DNA of 64,000 nt, taken from the NCBI RefSeq assembly GCF_019904175.1, contig NZ_CP061913.1, positions 8,308,001-8,372,000 on the forward strand, in the 5' to 3' direction. Origin of the DNA: Dactylosporangium vinaceum. GTDB lineage: Bacteria; Actinomycetota; Actinomycetes; Mycobacteriales; Micromonosporaceae. The notes beneath the pieces were generated by a model. It searched no databases. It worked only from the letters and a program-made list of their open reading frames with translations, and was not told the DNA's origin. The position numbers were made by a program, and so were the translations under genes. This document shows, one piece after another, positions 45,271 to 54,078 of this stretch (its first letter is position 1; every line of letters starts with the position of its first letter).

Positions 45271-46352
45271 CCGCGGCCCGCCGGCGCATCACGCTGCGGA
45301 CCCGCCTCGTCCTGGGCAACCTGCTGCTCGTCGTCACGGCGCTGGGCGTCACCTGGACCATCGTCGCCGTCTCGGGGCCACCGCTGTTCCGCCGGTACGT
45401 CGAACAGGTGCGACCGCTGCCCACCGACGTGCTGGACCGCGCCGAAGCGGCGTTCCACGTCGTCAACCTGGTCGAGGTCGTGCTCGCCGTCACGATCGCG
45501 TTCCTGCTGACCGTCGCGCTGAGCGTGCTCGTCACCCGGCCCATCGGCCGGGCCGTCGCCGCCATGGCCGCCGCCGCCGGCCGCCTCAGCACCGGGGACT
45601 ACACGGCCCGGCTGGCCACCCACCCCACCATCGACGAGTTCACCGCCCTCGCCACCGCCATCAACTCGATGGCCGGCACCATCCAGCAGACCGAGGCCAC
45701 CCGCCGGCGCATGCTCGCCGACCTCGCCCACGAGCTGCGCACGCCGCTGGCCACCATCGACGGATACCTCGAGGCCATCCAGGACGGCATCGAAACCGCC
45801 GATGCGCCCACCCTCGCCATCCTGCGCAACCAGGTCAGGAAACTCACGGCCCTCGCCGGCGACATCAGCGCCATCTCCGCCGCCGAGGAAGGCCGGCTCC
45901 ACCTGGCCCTGCGACCCACCTCACTCAACACCGTCATCGACGACGCCACCGGCGCCCTGCAGCCCGCCTATGCCGCCAAAAGTGTGGCCCTCACCGTCGA
46001 GGCACGGGCTGAGGTGCAGGTCAACGGCGATCCGGTCCGCCTCGAACAGGTCATCACCAACCTGCTCACCAACGCCCTGAGCCACACCCCGGCCGCCGGT
46101 CGCGTCGCCGTCGAGCTCACCGCCGATACCGCCGGCGCCCACATCCGGGTGACCGACACGGGCGCCGGCATTCCCGCCCACCACCTGCCCCATGTGTTCG
46201 AGCGCTTCTACCGCGCCCACCGGGACAGCCACGGATCGGGGATCGGCCTCACCATCAGCCGCGCCATCATCACCGCCCACGCCGGCACCATCACCATCAG
46301 CTCGGCCGGCCCCGGGCAGGGCACCACCGCCCGCATCACCCTGCCCCGCTAG
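45267..46352 (+). CDS. Sensor histidine kinase (HAMP-HisKA-HATPase)
   Basis: Membrane kinase of 361 residues, partner of the OmpR-type regulator (ATGA overlap at 45267-45270). TM1 LVLGNLLLVVTALGVTWTIV, a short extracytoplasmic segment of about 30 residues, then TM2 VVLAVTIAFLLTVALSVLV. The HAMP domain follows, and the H-box is LADLAHELRTPLATIDGYLE. N-box NLLTNALSHTPAAGR, G1 DTGAGIPAHH, F FERFYRAH and G2 GSGIGLTISRAII are all intact. The small outer loop suggests sensing within the membrane or through a partner. Likely regulon: baeRF3, stress protein and TerC genes. Confidence 0.95.
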   Translation: MTAARRRITLRTRLVLGNLLLVVTALGVTWTIVAVSGPPLFRRYVEQVRPLPTDVLDRAEAAFHVVNLVEVVLAVTIAFLLTVALSVLVTRPIGRAVAAMAAAAGRLSTGDYTARLATHPTIDEFTALATAINSMAGTIQQTEATRRRMLADLAHELRTPLATIDGYLEAIQDGIETADAPTLAILRNQVRKLTALAGDISAISAAEEGRLHLALRPTSLNTVIDDATGALQPAYAAKSVALTVEARAEVQVNGDPVRLEQVITNLLTNALSHTPAAGRVAVELTADTAGAHIRVTDTGAGIPAHHLPHVFERFYRAHRDSHGSGIGLTISRAIITAHAGTITISSAGPGQGTTARITLPR

Positions 46353-46360
46353 CCGCACCC

Positions 46361-46380
46361 GTCTTCATGGTTTCTTCACG
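46361..46380 (-). promoter_or_regulatory. Direct-repeat response-regulator box (site 2)
   Basis: On the minus strand CGTGAAGAAACCATGAAGAC, matching site 1 (44497-44516) at 18 of 20 positions. It lies between the kinase stop and the start of the stress-protein gene at 46466, so the regulator probably controls that gene and TerC. Confidence 0.65.
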
Positions 46381-46465
46381 CCGCGTGCGGCCCGCTCTGC
46401 ATCGGCGAGCCCGACCGTTGGTGCAGTACCGCTGAGGCACCACCAACGAGCAGGGAGGACGTCCT

Positions 46466-46957
46466 ATGCTGCCGATCGATCAGCGCCAGCTCCACCAGGT
46501 CACCATGGCGTGGAACACGGTGGCCCGCTACGACGACTACGCCAGCGCTCAGGCGGCGGTGGACCGCCTGTCCGACGACGGGTTCCCGGTCGGCCAGCTG
46601 AGCATCATCGGCTCCGACCTGCGCCTCGTCGAGCAGGTCACCGGCCGGCTGACCAAGGCGAAGGCGGCACTGTCCGGCGCGGCCAGCGGCGCCTGGTTCG
46701 GTCTGCTCATCGGCGTGCTGCTCGGCCTGTTCGCCACCGGGTCCGGCTGGCTGGCCATGGTCGGCGTCGGCGTCGCCTTCGGCGCCCTGTGGGGGGCGGC
46801 GTTCGGGTTCCTCGCCCACGCGATGACCGGCGGCCGGCGCGACTTCAGCGCCGTACGGTCCCTGGCCGCCGCCCACTACGACGTGATCGCCGGCAGCGCC
46901 CACGTCGACCGGGCCCGGGTGATGCTCGGCCAGGCCGGGCTGCTCCCGCGCGACTGA
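46466..46957 (+). CDS. General stress protein, YflT-like domain with glycine-zipper membrane segment
   Basis: Protein of 163 residues. The N-terminal YflT-like (heat-induced stress protein) domain includes VARYDDYASAQAAVDRLSDD followed by GFPVGQLSIIGSDLRLVEQV. A Gly-rich membrane pair follows: GAASGAWFGLLIGVLLGLFA and GVGVAFGALWGAAFGFLAHA. The last part, AAAHYDVIAGSAHVDRARVM, resembles the end of the domain. A CAGGGAGGA site precedes the ATG. It stands directly after the shared regulator box and 49 bases before terC. A role in envelope or oxidative stress is inferred from family and neighbours. Confidence 0.85.
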   Translation: MLPIDQRQLHQVTMAWNTVARYDDYASAQAAVDRLSDDGFPVGQLSIIGSDLRLVEQVTGRLTKAKAALSGAASGAWFGLLIGVLLGLFATGSGWLAMVGVGVAFGALWGAAFGFLAHAMTGGRRDFSAVRSLAAAHYDVIAGSAHVDRARVMLGQAGLLPRD

Positions 46958-47006
46958 CCTGCGGTCCGCCGCGCCGGATTCGAGCAACGACGATGGAGCG
47001 CGATTC

Positions 47007-47957
47007 ATGAACGTGCCGTTCTGGATGTGGGCCGCCGTGGTGGCCGGGATCCTGGCCATGCTCGCCGTGGACCTGCTCGCCCACCGCCGCCCGCATGAGG
47101 TGAAGCCGCGTGAGGCCGCCACGTGGAGCATCGTGTGGCTCAGCCTCGGCTTGGGGTTCGGGCTGCTGGTGTGGGCCGGCTGGGGCGCCGGGCGGGCCGG
47201 CGAGTACTACGCCGGCTTCCTGATCGAGAAGAGCCTCGCGGTCGACAACGTGTTCGTCTTCGCACTCATCTTCACCGCGTTCGCCGTCCCCCGCGCGTAC
47301 CAGCACCGCGTCCTGTTCTACGGGGTGGTCGGCGCACTGATCATGCGAGCGGTGTTCATCGCCGCCGGCGCCGCACTGATCACCAGGTTCCACTGGGTGC
47401 TGTACGCATTCGGCGCGCTGCTGCTCTACACCGCCTGGAAGATGTACCGCACCCGCAACACCCACGCCGACCCCACCACCGGCCGGAGCTGGCGACTGCT
47501 CACCCGCGTCATCCCCAGCACCGACGAGTACCACGGCCAGCACTTCCTGATCCGCCAGGCCGGTCGGTGGCTCGCCACACCACTGCTGCTGGTACTCATC
47601 CTCGTCGAGATCACCGACCTGATCTTCGCCGTCGACTCCATCCCCGCCATCTTCGCCGTCACCACCGAACCGTTCCTCGTCTTCACCTCCAACGCCTTCG
47701 CCATCCTGGGCCTGCGCGCCCTGTACTTCCTGCTCGCCGACCTCATGCACCGCTTCACCCACCTCAAGACCGGCCTCGCCGTCATCCTCGCCTTCGTCGG
47801 CGCCAAGATGCTGCTGATCGACGTCGTGAAGATCCCGATCGGGGTGTCGCTGGGGTTCATCACCGCCGTGCTGGCCGTCAGCATCGTCACCAGCCTCCGC
47901 ACCAGCACGAACGCGCCACCGACCCCGGCCGCAGACGACACCCGCACACACCGATAG
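47007..47957 (+). CDS. TerC-family integral membrane protein
   Basis: Membrane protein of 316 residues in the TerC/Alx family, linked in other bacteria to manganese export and metal or tellurite stress. Typical elements: YYAGFLIEKSLAVDNVFVFA, QHRVLFYGVVGALIMRAVFI, LLLVLILVEITDLIFAVDSI followed by PAIFAVT, and NAFAILGLRALYFLLADLMH. The acidic residues in EKSLAVDN and EITDLIFAVDS are the conserved metal-related sites. About eight to nine helices. Same strand and close spacing with the stress-protein gene indicate one transcription unit. Confidence 0.94.
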   Translation: MNVPFWMWAAVVAGILAMLAVDLLAHRRPHEVKPREAATWSIVWLSLGLGFGLLVWAGWGAGRAGEYYAGFLIEKSLAVDNVFVFALIFTAFAVPRAYQHRVLFYGVVGALIMRAVFIAAGAALITRFHWVLYAFGALLLYTAWKMYRTRNTHADPTTGRSWRLLTRVIPSTDEYHGQHFLIRQAGRWLATPLLLVLILVEITDLIFAVDSIPAIFAVTTEPFLVFTSNAFAILGLRALYFLLADLMHRFTHLKTGLAVILAFVGAKMLLIDVVKIPIGVSLGFITAVLAVSIVTSLRTSTNAPPTPAADDTRTHR

Positions 47958-48144
47958 CCGATGACTGACGGCGACGGACCACGCATCCGGCCCTCACCTC
48001 GTCGCCGAGCAACGCGGCAAGCCGCGACCAGATGAGCGCAGTACCCGGCGCGGCCCCATGCAGCGGCGGAGGCCGACGAGCCGGCCGAAGGCTCAGCGTA
48101 TTGCCGGAAGCGATAGGCGTCGGCGGCTCCGGTATCCTCCGCCG

Positions 48145-48456
48145 ATGGCAGCGAAGCGCGACGCGACCCTCGAAGCGATGATCGAAGAGGCCACCGTCGA
48201 CGCGTACGGCGAAGACGAAGAGCTCACCGGCCTGTTCACCATGCTCGAGGAGCACCTGGCTGTCCCGTTCAGCACCACCGTCCTCGGGGTGGAGGTCACC
48301 GTGCGCAAGCTCGACCTGACCGGCGACGCGATCGTGGCGATCTGCTCCCGGGGCCGCGCACGGCAACGCATCGACCTGCTCGACCTGCCGCTGCCCAGCC
48401 CCCCACCGGACGGCGCGGTCTGGATCGACGCCTACCGGTACTGGGCCGGCCGGTGA
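48145..48456 (+). CDS. Hypothetical protein annotated elsewhere as calcium-binding
   Basis: Soluble 103-residue protein starting MAAKRDATLEAMIEEATVDA and continuing YGEDEELTGLFTMLEEHLAV then PFSTTVLGVEVTVRKLDLTG. I recall close relatives labelled calcium-binding protein in actinomycetes, though no classic EF-hand loop is visible. The family label is from memory. It ends four bases before the next gene, with which it is probably co-transcribed and which is interrupted by a stop codon. Confidence 0.65.
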   Translation: MAAKRDATLEAMIEEATVDAYGEDEELTGLFTMLEEHLAVPFSTTVLGVEVTVRKLDLTGDAIVAICSRGRARQRIDLLDLPLPSPPPDGAVWIDAYRYWAGR

Positions 48457-48460
48457 GCCG

Positions 48461-49606
48461 GTGAGCGAATACCAGTACTACGAGTTCACCGCGCTCGACC
48501 AGGCGCTGACCGCGCGGCAGCAGAGCGAGCTGCGGTCGTTGTCCACCCGAGCCGACATCACCGCCACCAGCTTCGTCAACACCTACGAATGGGGCGACTT
48601 CAAGGGCGACCCGCGCACGCTGATGGAGCGGTACTTCGACGCCCACCTGTACCTGGCGAACTGGGGCACCCGGCGGCTCATGCTGCGGCTGCCGAAAGCC
48701 GTTCTCGACCCGGCGACCACCGCCGAATACTGCGTCGGGGACAGCGCGTTCGCCTGGACCAGCGGCAAGCACCTCATCGTCTGCCTCAACCGCGAGGACG
48801 AAGACGGTACCGACGAATGGGACATCGACGGGCACGGCATCCTCGGCTCGGTCATCCCCGCGCGGTCCGACCTCGCCGCCGGCGACCTTCGCCTGCTCTA
48901 CCTCGGCTGGCTACGTTGCGCCCAATCCGGAGAACTCCGCGACGACGAACCCGAGCCCGCGGTCCCGGCCGGTCTGGGCACCCTGAGCGCCTCACTGACC
49001 GCCGCCGCCGACTTCTTGTGCATCGACCCCGACCTCATCGCCGCCGCGGCCGACCGTTCCGCGGCGACCGACGCCAGCGAGCCGACCGACGCGCAACTGC
49101 GGCAATGGGTCACCGCACTGCCCGCGGGCGACAAAGACGCGATCCTCGCCGCCCTCATCACCGGCACGGACAGGCAACTTCGCGGGCAACTGCTGCGCCG
49201 GTACCGCACCGAGCATCCACCGCGCCCGACGACCCCCGCACGCACCGCCGGGCAACTGCTCAGCGCTGCCGCGGACCGGCGAGCCGAACGTGAGCATCAG
49301 CTCGCCGCACGCCAGGAACGCGACCGGATCCGACAATAACGATCCGCGGCGGCCGAACGGCAGCGCCACCTCGACGCAGTCGCCGCCGACCAGGCATCCG
49401 CCTGGCAACACGTCGACGCCCTCATCGCCACGAAGAAGCCACGCGAGTACGACACCGCCGTCCAACTGCTCGTCGACCTCCGCGACGTCGCCCAACGCAA
49501 CGGCGACCCGGCACCGTTCCACCGGCTCCTGACAGCCCTCCGAGCGGCACACGCCCGCAAGCCAAGCCTGCTCGAACGCCTCGAACTGGCCGGACTCGAC
49601 GGCTGA
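48461..49606 (+). pseudogene. Hypothetical gene interrupted by an in-frame TAA
   Basis: The ATG-started frame reads MSEYQYYEFTALDQALTARQ, TSFVNTYEWGDFKGDPRTLM and YLANWGTRRLMLRLPKAVLD. It continues for 292 residues to TAA at 49337-49339 after QERDRIRQ. Without any shift, the same frame then stays open for 88 more codons (SAAAERQRHLDAVAADQASA; AVQLLVDLRDVAQRNGDPAP; LLERLELAGLDG) to TGA 49604-49606. The segment before the stop is a long charged helix that continues seamlessly after it, so the TAA replaced one codon of a ~380-residue protein. A truncated 292-residue product could still be made. Family known only as hypothetical in actinomycetes. Confidence 0.75.
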
Positions 49607-49622
49607 CACCACCCGGCCCACC

Positions 49623-49775
49623 GCGGCACACGCCCAGGCCAACCTCCACGCCGTGCTGCAGCTCGTCGCGGCCGGACGGCTGCGGTACAGCGAAACCACC
49701 CGCCGCCCGGCCGCATCGACCGTCGCCGCGGTCCTCGACGGCGGCGACTGCTACCCGGGCGAGCCCATCGTGCCA
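49623..49775 (+). pseudogene. Fragment of an unidentified gene
   Basis: Starting 17 bases after the interrupted gene, the frame AAHAQANLHAVLQLVAAGRL and RYSETTRRPAASTVAAVLDG then GDCYPGEPI has strong coding character. It recalls a larger actinomycete hypothetical protein in which PxEPI is followed by AAFAWPLLLQ. That continuation is missing. No normal start is present and the sequence turns low-complexity after 49775. I regard it as a gene crumb. Confidence 0.4.
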
Positions 49776-50791
49776 GGACGGCCGGGCAGCTCGGCCGGGC
49801 GGTGCCGGCGGCTGACGCCGGCGCTGTCGACGAACGTGCACACCGAGTCGGCCGGGAAAGGGTCACCCCCGGCCGGGGATAGCCCCCCGTAGGGATATTT
49901 CGGGGTTGACCCGGGTTGCCGGTCATGGGCTCCTACCAGGCTGGTTAGGTGCCGTTGGGGCACGGTTGATCACCGGTGTGGCGGTAGGGGGTACGCCCGG
50001 GGGTACGCCCGCCGGTCTGCCTGCCCTGACGCCTGCCCGTTGCGGTCGGCTGGGCTCCGGAGGCTGGCGGCGCAGCCGATGCGGTGCCGGCACGAGGCGG
50101 CGCGTCGTGGGCTGCGTGTGGGTGGCGGCGCTGAGGTCCCAAGGCTCAGAACCAACGCGGCGCCGCGTCGGGAGGGCCGGTGCACTACATCCCAGCGCGC
50201 CGCCGGTCCAGGCGCCCGGACCGGCGGCGCACCTCGGCCCGGACCGGGCGGCGTGGACAACCGATCCGGTCGCCCTGCGGACGTACGGTGAAGCGGCGGT
50301 TCGTCGTTTTGGACTGTGGCCCGGACATGTGCGGTCCAACCGTTCGCGCGCCAGTTGGAAGCTCCCAGGCATGGCTGAGGTTTGTTGGGTGCGGGCTCGT
50401 CGGGTCGGCGGCGCCGTTGGGTGATACCGCCCCAACACGGTTGGGTAGCACTACCCAACACCGTTGGGTGACACCGCTCAACCCGATACGGCCGGCACGG
50501 AACTCCGTTGGGTTGCTCGCCCGCCACCACCCAACCGAAACTCGGCCGCGCGGGCGTGGCGCTCTGCTCGGCCACCGGACCACTCGACACCGCCGCGCCG
50601 GCCGGCCGGATGGTGGTGCAGATGCTCGCCGTGTTCGCTCCGACGACCACCTGCCCACCTGCGTCGGCCGGTCGAGCTCGCATCGGGTTCGGTGAGGTCG
50701 GTGGCGGGCTCTGCTCAATTGTGACCAGCCGGGGGTGGCGGGGACGGGGACGCTGGGAGGACGCTGCCGGCCGAACGAAAGGCGCCTGGAA
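49776..50791. other. Long non-coding region before the biosynthetic cluster
   Basis: About 1 kb without a supported gene, although GC-driven open frames run on both strands. It contains a doubled GGGGGTACGCCC at ~49987-50009, the GTTGGGT repeat cluster described separately, and the leader of the carrier-protein gene. It is the probable boundary and promoter region of the cluster that begins at 50792. Confidence 0.5.
50414..50477. repeat. Cluster of GTTGGGT repeats with a hairpin, upstream of the cluster
   Basis: CCGTTGGGTGATACCGC (50414-50430) recurs as CCGTTGGGTGACACCGC (50461-50477), one mismatch in 17. Between them lies the perfect inverted repeat GTTGGGTAG-CA-CTACCCAAC (50440-50459). Further GTTGGGT or ACCCAAC copies occur near 50385, 50503 and 50530. 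It starts about 380 bases before the first biosynthetic gene and may be a regulator-binding array. Confidence 0.65.
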
Positions 50792-51055
50792 ATGGATGTC
50801 ATCGAGTCCGTGAAGGACATTCTCGCGTCCGAGATCTATGTCGAGGTACCGGTGTCGCGAATGGGGCTCGACGACAGCCTGCGCGACGTCTTCGGGCTCG
50901 ACTCGCTCGGGTTCGTCGAGTTGCGGGTGCAGTGTCAGGTCCGGTTCGGGATCGACATCAGCAACGACGACTTCACGCCGGAGAACTTCAGCACGATCCG
51001 GACCGTCGTCGCGCTCGTGGACCGGCTGCTGCCGGCGACCGTGGCCGCGCCGTAG
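50792..51055 (+). CDS. Acyl carrier protein
   Basis: Stand-alone carrier protein of 87 residues that holds acyl or ketide intermediates on a phosphopantetheine arm. The attachment Ser is in DVFGLDSLGFVELRVQCQ, followed by FGIDISNDDFTPENFSTIRT, the usual helix II-III layout. ATG 50792 is preferred to a longer frame from 50735. It is followed three bases after the stop by a ketosynthase gene, and then by a ketosynthase-like and an AMP-ligase gene. It is therefore probably the shared carrier of this four-gene operon. Confidence 0.92.
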   Translation: MDVIESVKDILASEIYVEVPVSRMGLDDSLRDVFGLDSLGFVELRVQCQVRFGIDISNDDFTPENFSTIRTVVALVDRLLPATVAAP

Positions 51056-51057
51056 CC

Positions 51058-52203
51058 GTGGACGACGCGAACCCGGATCCCGGCGAGGTCCTCGTCACGG
51101 GGATGGCGTGGACCACCCCACTGGGCTCCACGCTCGACGGGGTCTGGGGCGCGCTGCTCGCCGGCGCGCACGGCCTGCGTGAGCTGCCGTCCCCGCATCC
51201 GCTGCGGACCACGCTCGCGGCCACCGTCGAATCGGTGCCGGCGGACCTGTCGCCCTCCGAGCGTCAGTTGCAGCTGGCCGTGGGTACCCTTGCCGAGGCC
51301 TTCGACTCGGCCGGGCTGGACCCGCGCGGCCGGGGATGCCGGGTGGTCCTGGGCACGAGCTACGGCCCGTATCTCGACGAGCCCGCCGCCGCGCTCGACG
51401 ACTGGGCCCGGGCCGCGGCGAACGAGGTCGGCCATCCCCACCGCCCGGTCTGCGTCAGCACCGCCTGCTCGGCCGGGGCGGACAGCATCCTCGTCGCCGC
51501 CGAGCTGATCCGCTCCGGGGTCACCGACGTGTGTCTGGCCGGCGGTGTCGACATCGTCACCGCGGCCAAGCGGCTCGGCCACTCCGCGCTCGGCACGATG
51601 AGCGAGGACCGGCTGCGGGCCTTCGACGAGCGCCACGACGGGATGGTGCCGGGCGAGGGCGCCGCCTTCCTCGTCCTCGAGTCGGCCGCGTCGGCCCGCC
51701 GCCGGGGCGCGACGGCACTCGCCGTGCTGCGCGGCGCCGGCTCGGCGAACGACGCCGCCGGCCTGACCGCGCCCGATCCGTCAGGTGACAGCGTCGTCCT
51801 CGCGATCGAACGCAGCCTCAGCGGCCGGTCCGCGGGGGACGTCGCCATCGTCAGTGCGCACGCCACCGGGACACCCCTCAACGACGCCGTCGAGAGCGTG
51901 AGCCTGCGCCGGGTATTCGCAAACCAGGGCGACAAGGGGTACCGCCCGCTCGTCTTCGCCACGAAGGGCGCGCTCGGGCACAGCCTCGGGGCAACCGGCG
52001 CCATCGAGGCGATCACGGTCATCCTGGCGTTGCGCGACGGGAAGGTACCGCCCGTCTACGGACTCGACGCGCCCATGCCGGACTTCCCGCTGCCCGTCGC
52101 GATCGGCGGCCCGGTCGCCTTCGACGGGCGTCTGGGTGCCAGTGTCACGCTCGGCTTCGGCGGCTTCCACACCTGCCTGCTCTTCGAAAGGGTGGGACCA
52201 TGA
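51058..52203 (+). CDS. Beta-ketoacyl synthase, type II
   Basis: Condensing enzyme of 381 residues with thiolase fold, starting at GTG two bases after the carrier-protein stop. The active-site Cys is in RPVCVSTACSAGADSILVAA. The two His are in AIVSAHATGTPLNDAVESVS and LVFATKGALGHSLGATGAIE. The C-terminal strand GASVTLGFGGFHTCLLFER completes the fold. All catalytic residues are present, so it should elongate or initiate chains on the adjacent carrier. Its stop overlaps the next gene, which resembles a partial ketosynthase; together they may form a KS/chain-length-factor-like pair. The substrate is unknown. Confidence 0.92.
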   Translation: MDDANPDPGEVLVTGMAWTTPLGSTLDGVWGALLAGAHGLRELPSPHPLRTTLAATVESVPADLSPSERQLQLAVGTLAEAFDSAGLDPRGRGCRVVLGTSYGPYLDEPAAALDDWARAAANEVGHPHRPVCVSTACSAGADSILVAAELIRSGVTDVCLAGGVDIVTAAKRLGHSALGTMSEDRLRAFDERHDGMVPGEGAAFLVLESAASARRRGATALAVLRGAGSANDAAGLTAPDPSGDSVVLAIERSLSGRSAGDVAIVSAHATGTPLNDAVESVSLRRVFANQGDKGYRPLVFATKGALGHSLGATGAIEAITVILALRDGKVPPVYGLDAPMPDFPLPVAIGGPVAFDGRLGASVTLGFGGFHTCLLFERVGP

Positions 52204-52706
52204 TCGCATTGGCGTACGGCGAGGCCGACACGGCCGATGCCCGCAACGCCCCGTCGTTCTACGTCGACCCGGCCGGCTGGCTCGTCAACACCGCGGTGTC
52301 CGGCGCGCTGCAAACAAGCGGCGCGCTGCAAACAAGCGGTGCGCTGCGAACAAGCGGTGCGCTGCGAACCACGGCGATCGAACCCGACGAGGTAGCGGTG
52401 ATCGTGGTCAGCGACATCTGTTCGGCAACCACGATGGCGTCGATCGCGGCGAGCGCCGAACGGGGCGTGGTGTCGCCGCTGCGGTTCGCCGGCGCCAATC
52501 CCGGTGTCCTGGCCGGCCTGCCCTGCATCCGCGGAAAGCTGCGCGGCCCGAGCCTCACCCTCACCATGCCCCCGGACGAGGGCCTCCCGGTCGCCGCCGT
52601 GGTCGCCGCCGGCTGGCTGCGCGACGGCCACGCCCGGCACGTGGTCCTGGCCACGTACGCGATCGAAGCCGGCCGGCCCGTCGCCCGCTGCGCGGTCGTG
52701 CGATGA
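52200..52706 (+). CDS. Half-size ketosynthase-like protein with SGALQT repeats
   Basis: Protein of 168 residues resembling the N-terminal half of a thiolase-fold enzyme of the Ketoacyl-synt_2 type, which includes chain-length factors of aryl-polyene pathways. Matching pieces are VAVIVVSDICSATTMASIAA, VVSPLRFAGANPGVLAGLPC and HVVLATYAIEAGRPVARC. No Cys/His/His triad is visible, so it is probably structural, pairing with the upstream synthase. A six-residue unit SGALQT/SGALRT is repeated four times at residues ~34-57. It overlaps both neighbours by four bases (ATGA-type), so it is firmly within the operon. Confidence 0.7.
   Translation: MIALAYGEADTADARNAPSFYVDPAGWLVNTAVSGALQTSGALQTSGALRTSGALRTTAIEPDEVAVIVVSDICSATTMASIAASAERGVVSPLRFAGANPGVLAGLPCIRGKLRGPSLTLTMPPDEGLPVAAVVAAGWLRDGHARHVVLATYAIEAGRPVARCAVVR
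52299..52370 (+). repeat. Four tandem 18-base repeats inside the ketosynthase-like gene
   Basis: The unit (A/T)(G/C)CGGCGCGCTGCAAACA is repeated four times with few substitutions, encoding SGALQT, SGALQT, SGALRT, SGALRT. The length is a multiple of three, so copy-number changes would keep the frame. Confidence 0.88.
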
Positions 52707-54070
52707 CCCCGCTCGAAGCCGCCGACGTCACCCGGCTCCTCGACCGGTCGGTCGACCTCGGCCAGTCCGGACCCGGCCCGGACCTCACCGACGTCATGGC
52801 CGACCTGGCCCGGCTGGGTCTGCCGGAGGGCAGCCCGGTCGTCATCGCCATGGCCAACGGCCGGCGACAGCTCACCCACTACTTCGCCGTCCTCCTCACC
52901 GGCGCGGTCCCGGTCGCGATCTCCCCGGCGACACCGTCGGCCCGGATCGCCCGGATCGCCGGCGAGCTCGGCGCCGGCGCCGTCATCGCCGCCCGGCTCG
53001 AACCCGGCCGCTACGGCACCGCAGCGGTCCGGAAGGTCGGTGACGCGGAGGCGGTGACGCTGCCCCGGCCACGGGTCATCGCCCCGGACCACGTCCTGAT
53101 GCTCACGTCCGGCACCTCGGGCATGTTCAGCGCCTGCCTGCACCGGCTGGAGTCGCTGACCCGCAACGCCCGGCGCCACGCTGACGCCGTCCACCTTCGC
53201 GGCGACGACACCATGCTGGTGAACCTGCCGCTGTACTACTCCTACGCCATCGTCGCGCAGGCGTTCGCGGCGCTCGCCACCGGCGCCCGGCTGGTCATCG
53301 CCGGGCCGCCGTTCTCGCCCGTCGACTATCAGGCCGCGCTGCACCGCCACGACGTCACGTCCTCGTCGATCACGCCGACGATCGCGCGGCTGCTGCTGAG
53401 CCAGGACCGGCGCCTGCCGGCCACGCTGCGGATGCTGACCGTCGGCGGCGACCGGCTCGACCCGGCGCATGCCGGCGCGCTCAGCGCCCGCCATCCGTGG
53501 CTGGAGCTGTATGCGACGTACGGCCTGGCCGAGGCCGGCCCCCGGGTGTCCACGTTGGCCGTCCACGACGAACCCGCCCACCGCCACGGCTCGGTGGGCC
53601 TGCCCCTCGCCGGGGTGACGGTCTCGACCCGGCCGGTGCCCGGCCACGCTCCGGCCGGCGAGCTGCTCGTCGCCACCGACACCGCACTCGTCCGCAAGCT
53701 CGGATCCACGCAGCGGACCCTCGCCGCGCCGGACGTCATCGCGACCGGCGACCTGTTCGAGCTCGACGACGACGGCTACCTGTACTTCCGCGGCCGACTG
53801 TCGGACTTCCTGGTCGTGCGCGGCGAGAAGGTGTCCCTGCACGACGTCCGCCAGTACGTGCAGTCGCTGCCCGAGGTCGTCCGGTGCAGCGTCGTGCGGG
53901 CCGCGGCCGACGACGGGTCCGCCGTGTTCGACCTCGACGTCCACGTGGCCACCGAGTCGCCCGACGTGGAGCGCAGCATCCGTCGCGCGCTCGCGGCGTT
54001 CCTGCTGCCCGTGGAGCGACCGCGCACGCTCGTGGTGCACCGCGCGGAGCTGGCGACCTTCCAAAAGTAG
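52703..54070 (+). CDS. AMP-dependent acyl ligase
   Basis: ANL-superfamily enzyme of 455 residues that adenylates a carboxylic acid and transfers it, probably to the carrier protein of this operon. Motif A3 is HVLMLTSGTSGMFSACLHRL, with a variant P-loop that lacks the usual G-x-P-K end. A5 is LELYATYGLAEAGPR, A7/A8 are ATGDLFELDDDGYLYFRGRL and SDFLVVRGEKVSLHDVRQYV, and the C-terminal catalytic Lys may be in ELATFQK. It is shorter than most ligases (500+ residues). The ATG overlaps the previous stop. It may supply a starter unit, such as an aryl or fatty acid. The substrate is not predictable by eye. Confidence 0.88.
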   Translation: MTPLEAADVTRLLDRSVDLGQSGPGPDLTDVMADLARLGLPEGSPVVIAMANGRRQLTHYFAVLLTGAVPVAISPATPSARIARIAGELGAGAVIAARLEPGRYGTAAVRKVGDAEAVTLPRPRVIAPDHVLMLTSGTSGMFSACLHRLESLTRNARRHADAVHLRGDDTMLVNLPLYYSYAIVAQAFAALATGARLVIAGPPFSPVDYQAALHRHDVTSSSITPTIARLLLSQDRRLPATLRMLTVGGDRLDPAHAGALSARHPWLELYATYGLAEAGPRVSTLAVHDEPAHRHGSVGLPLAGVTVSTRPVPGHAPAGELLVATDTALVRKLGSTQRTLAAPDVIATGDLFELDDDGYLYFRGRLSDFLVVRGEKVSLHDVRQYVQSLPEVVRCSVVRAAADDGSAVFDLDVHVATESPDVERSIRRALAAFLLPVERPRTLVVHRAELATFQK

Positions 54071-54078
54071 GATGCACT

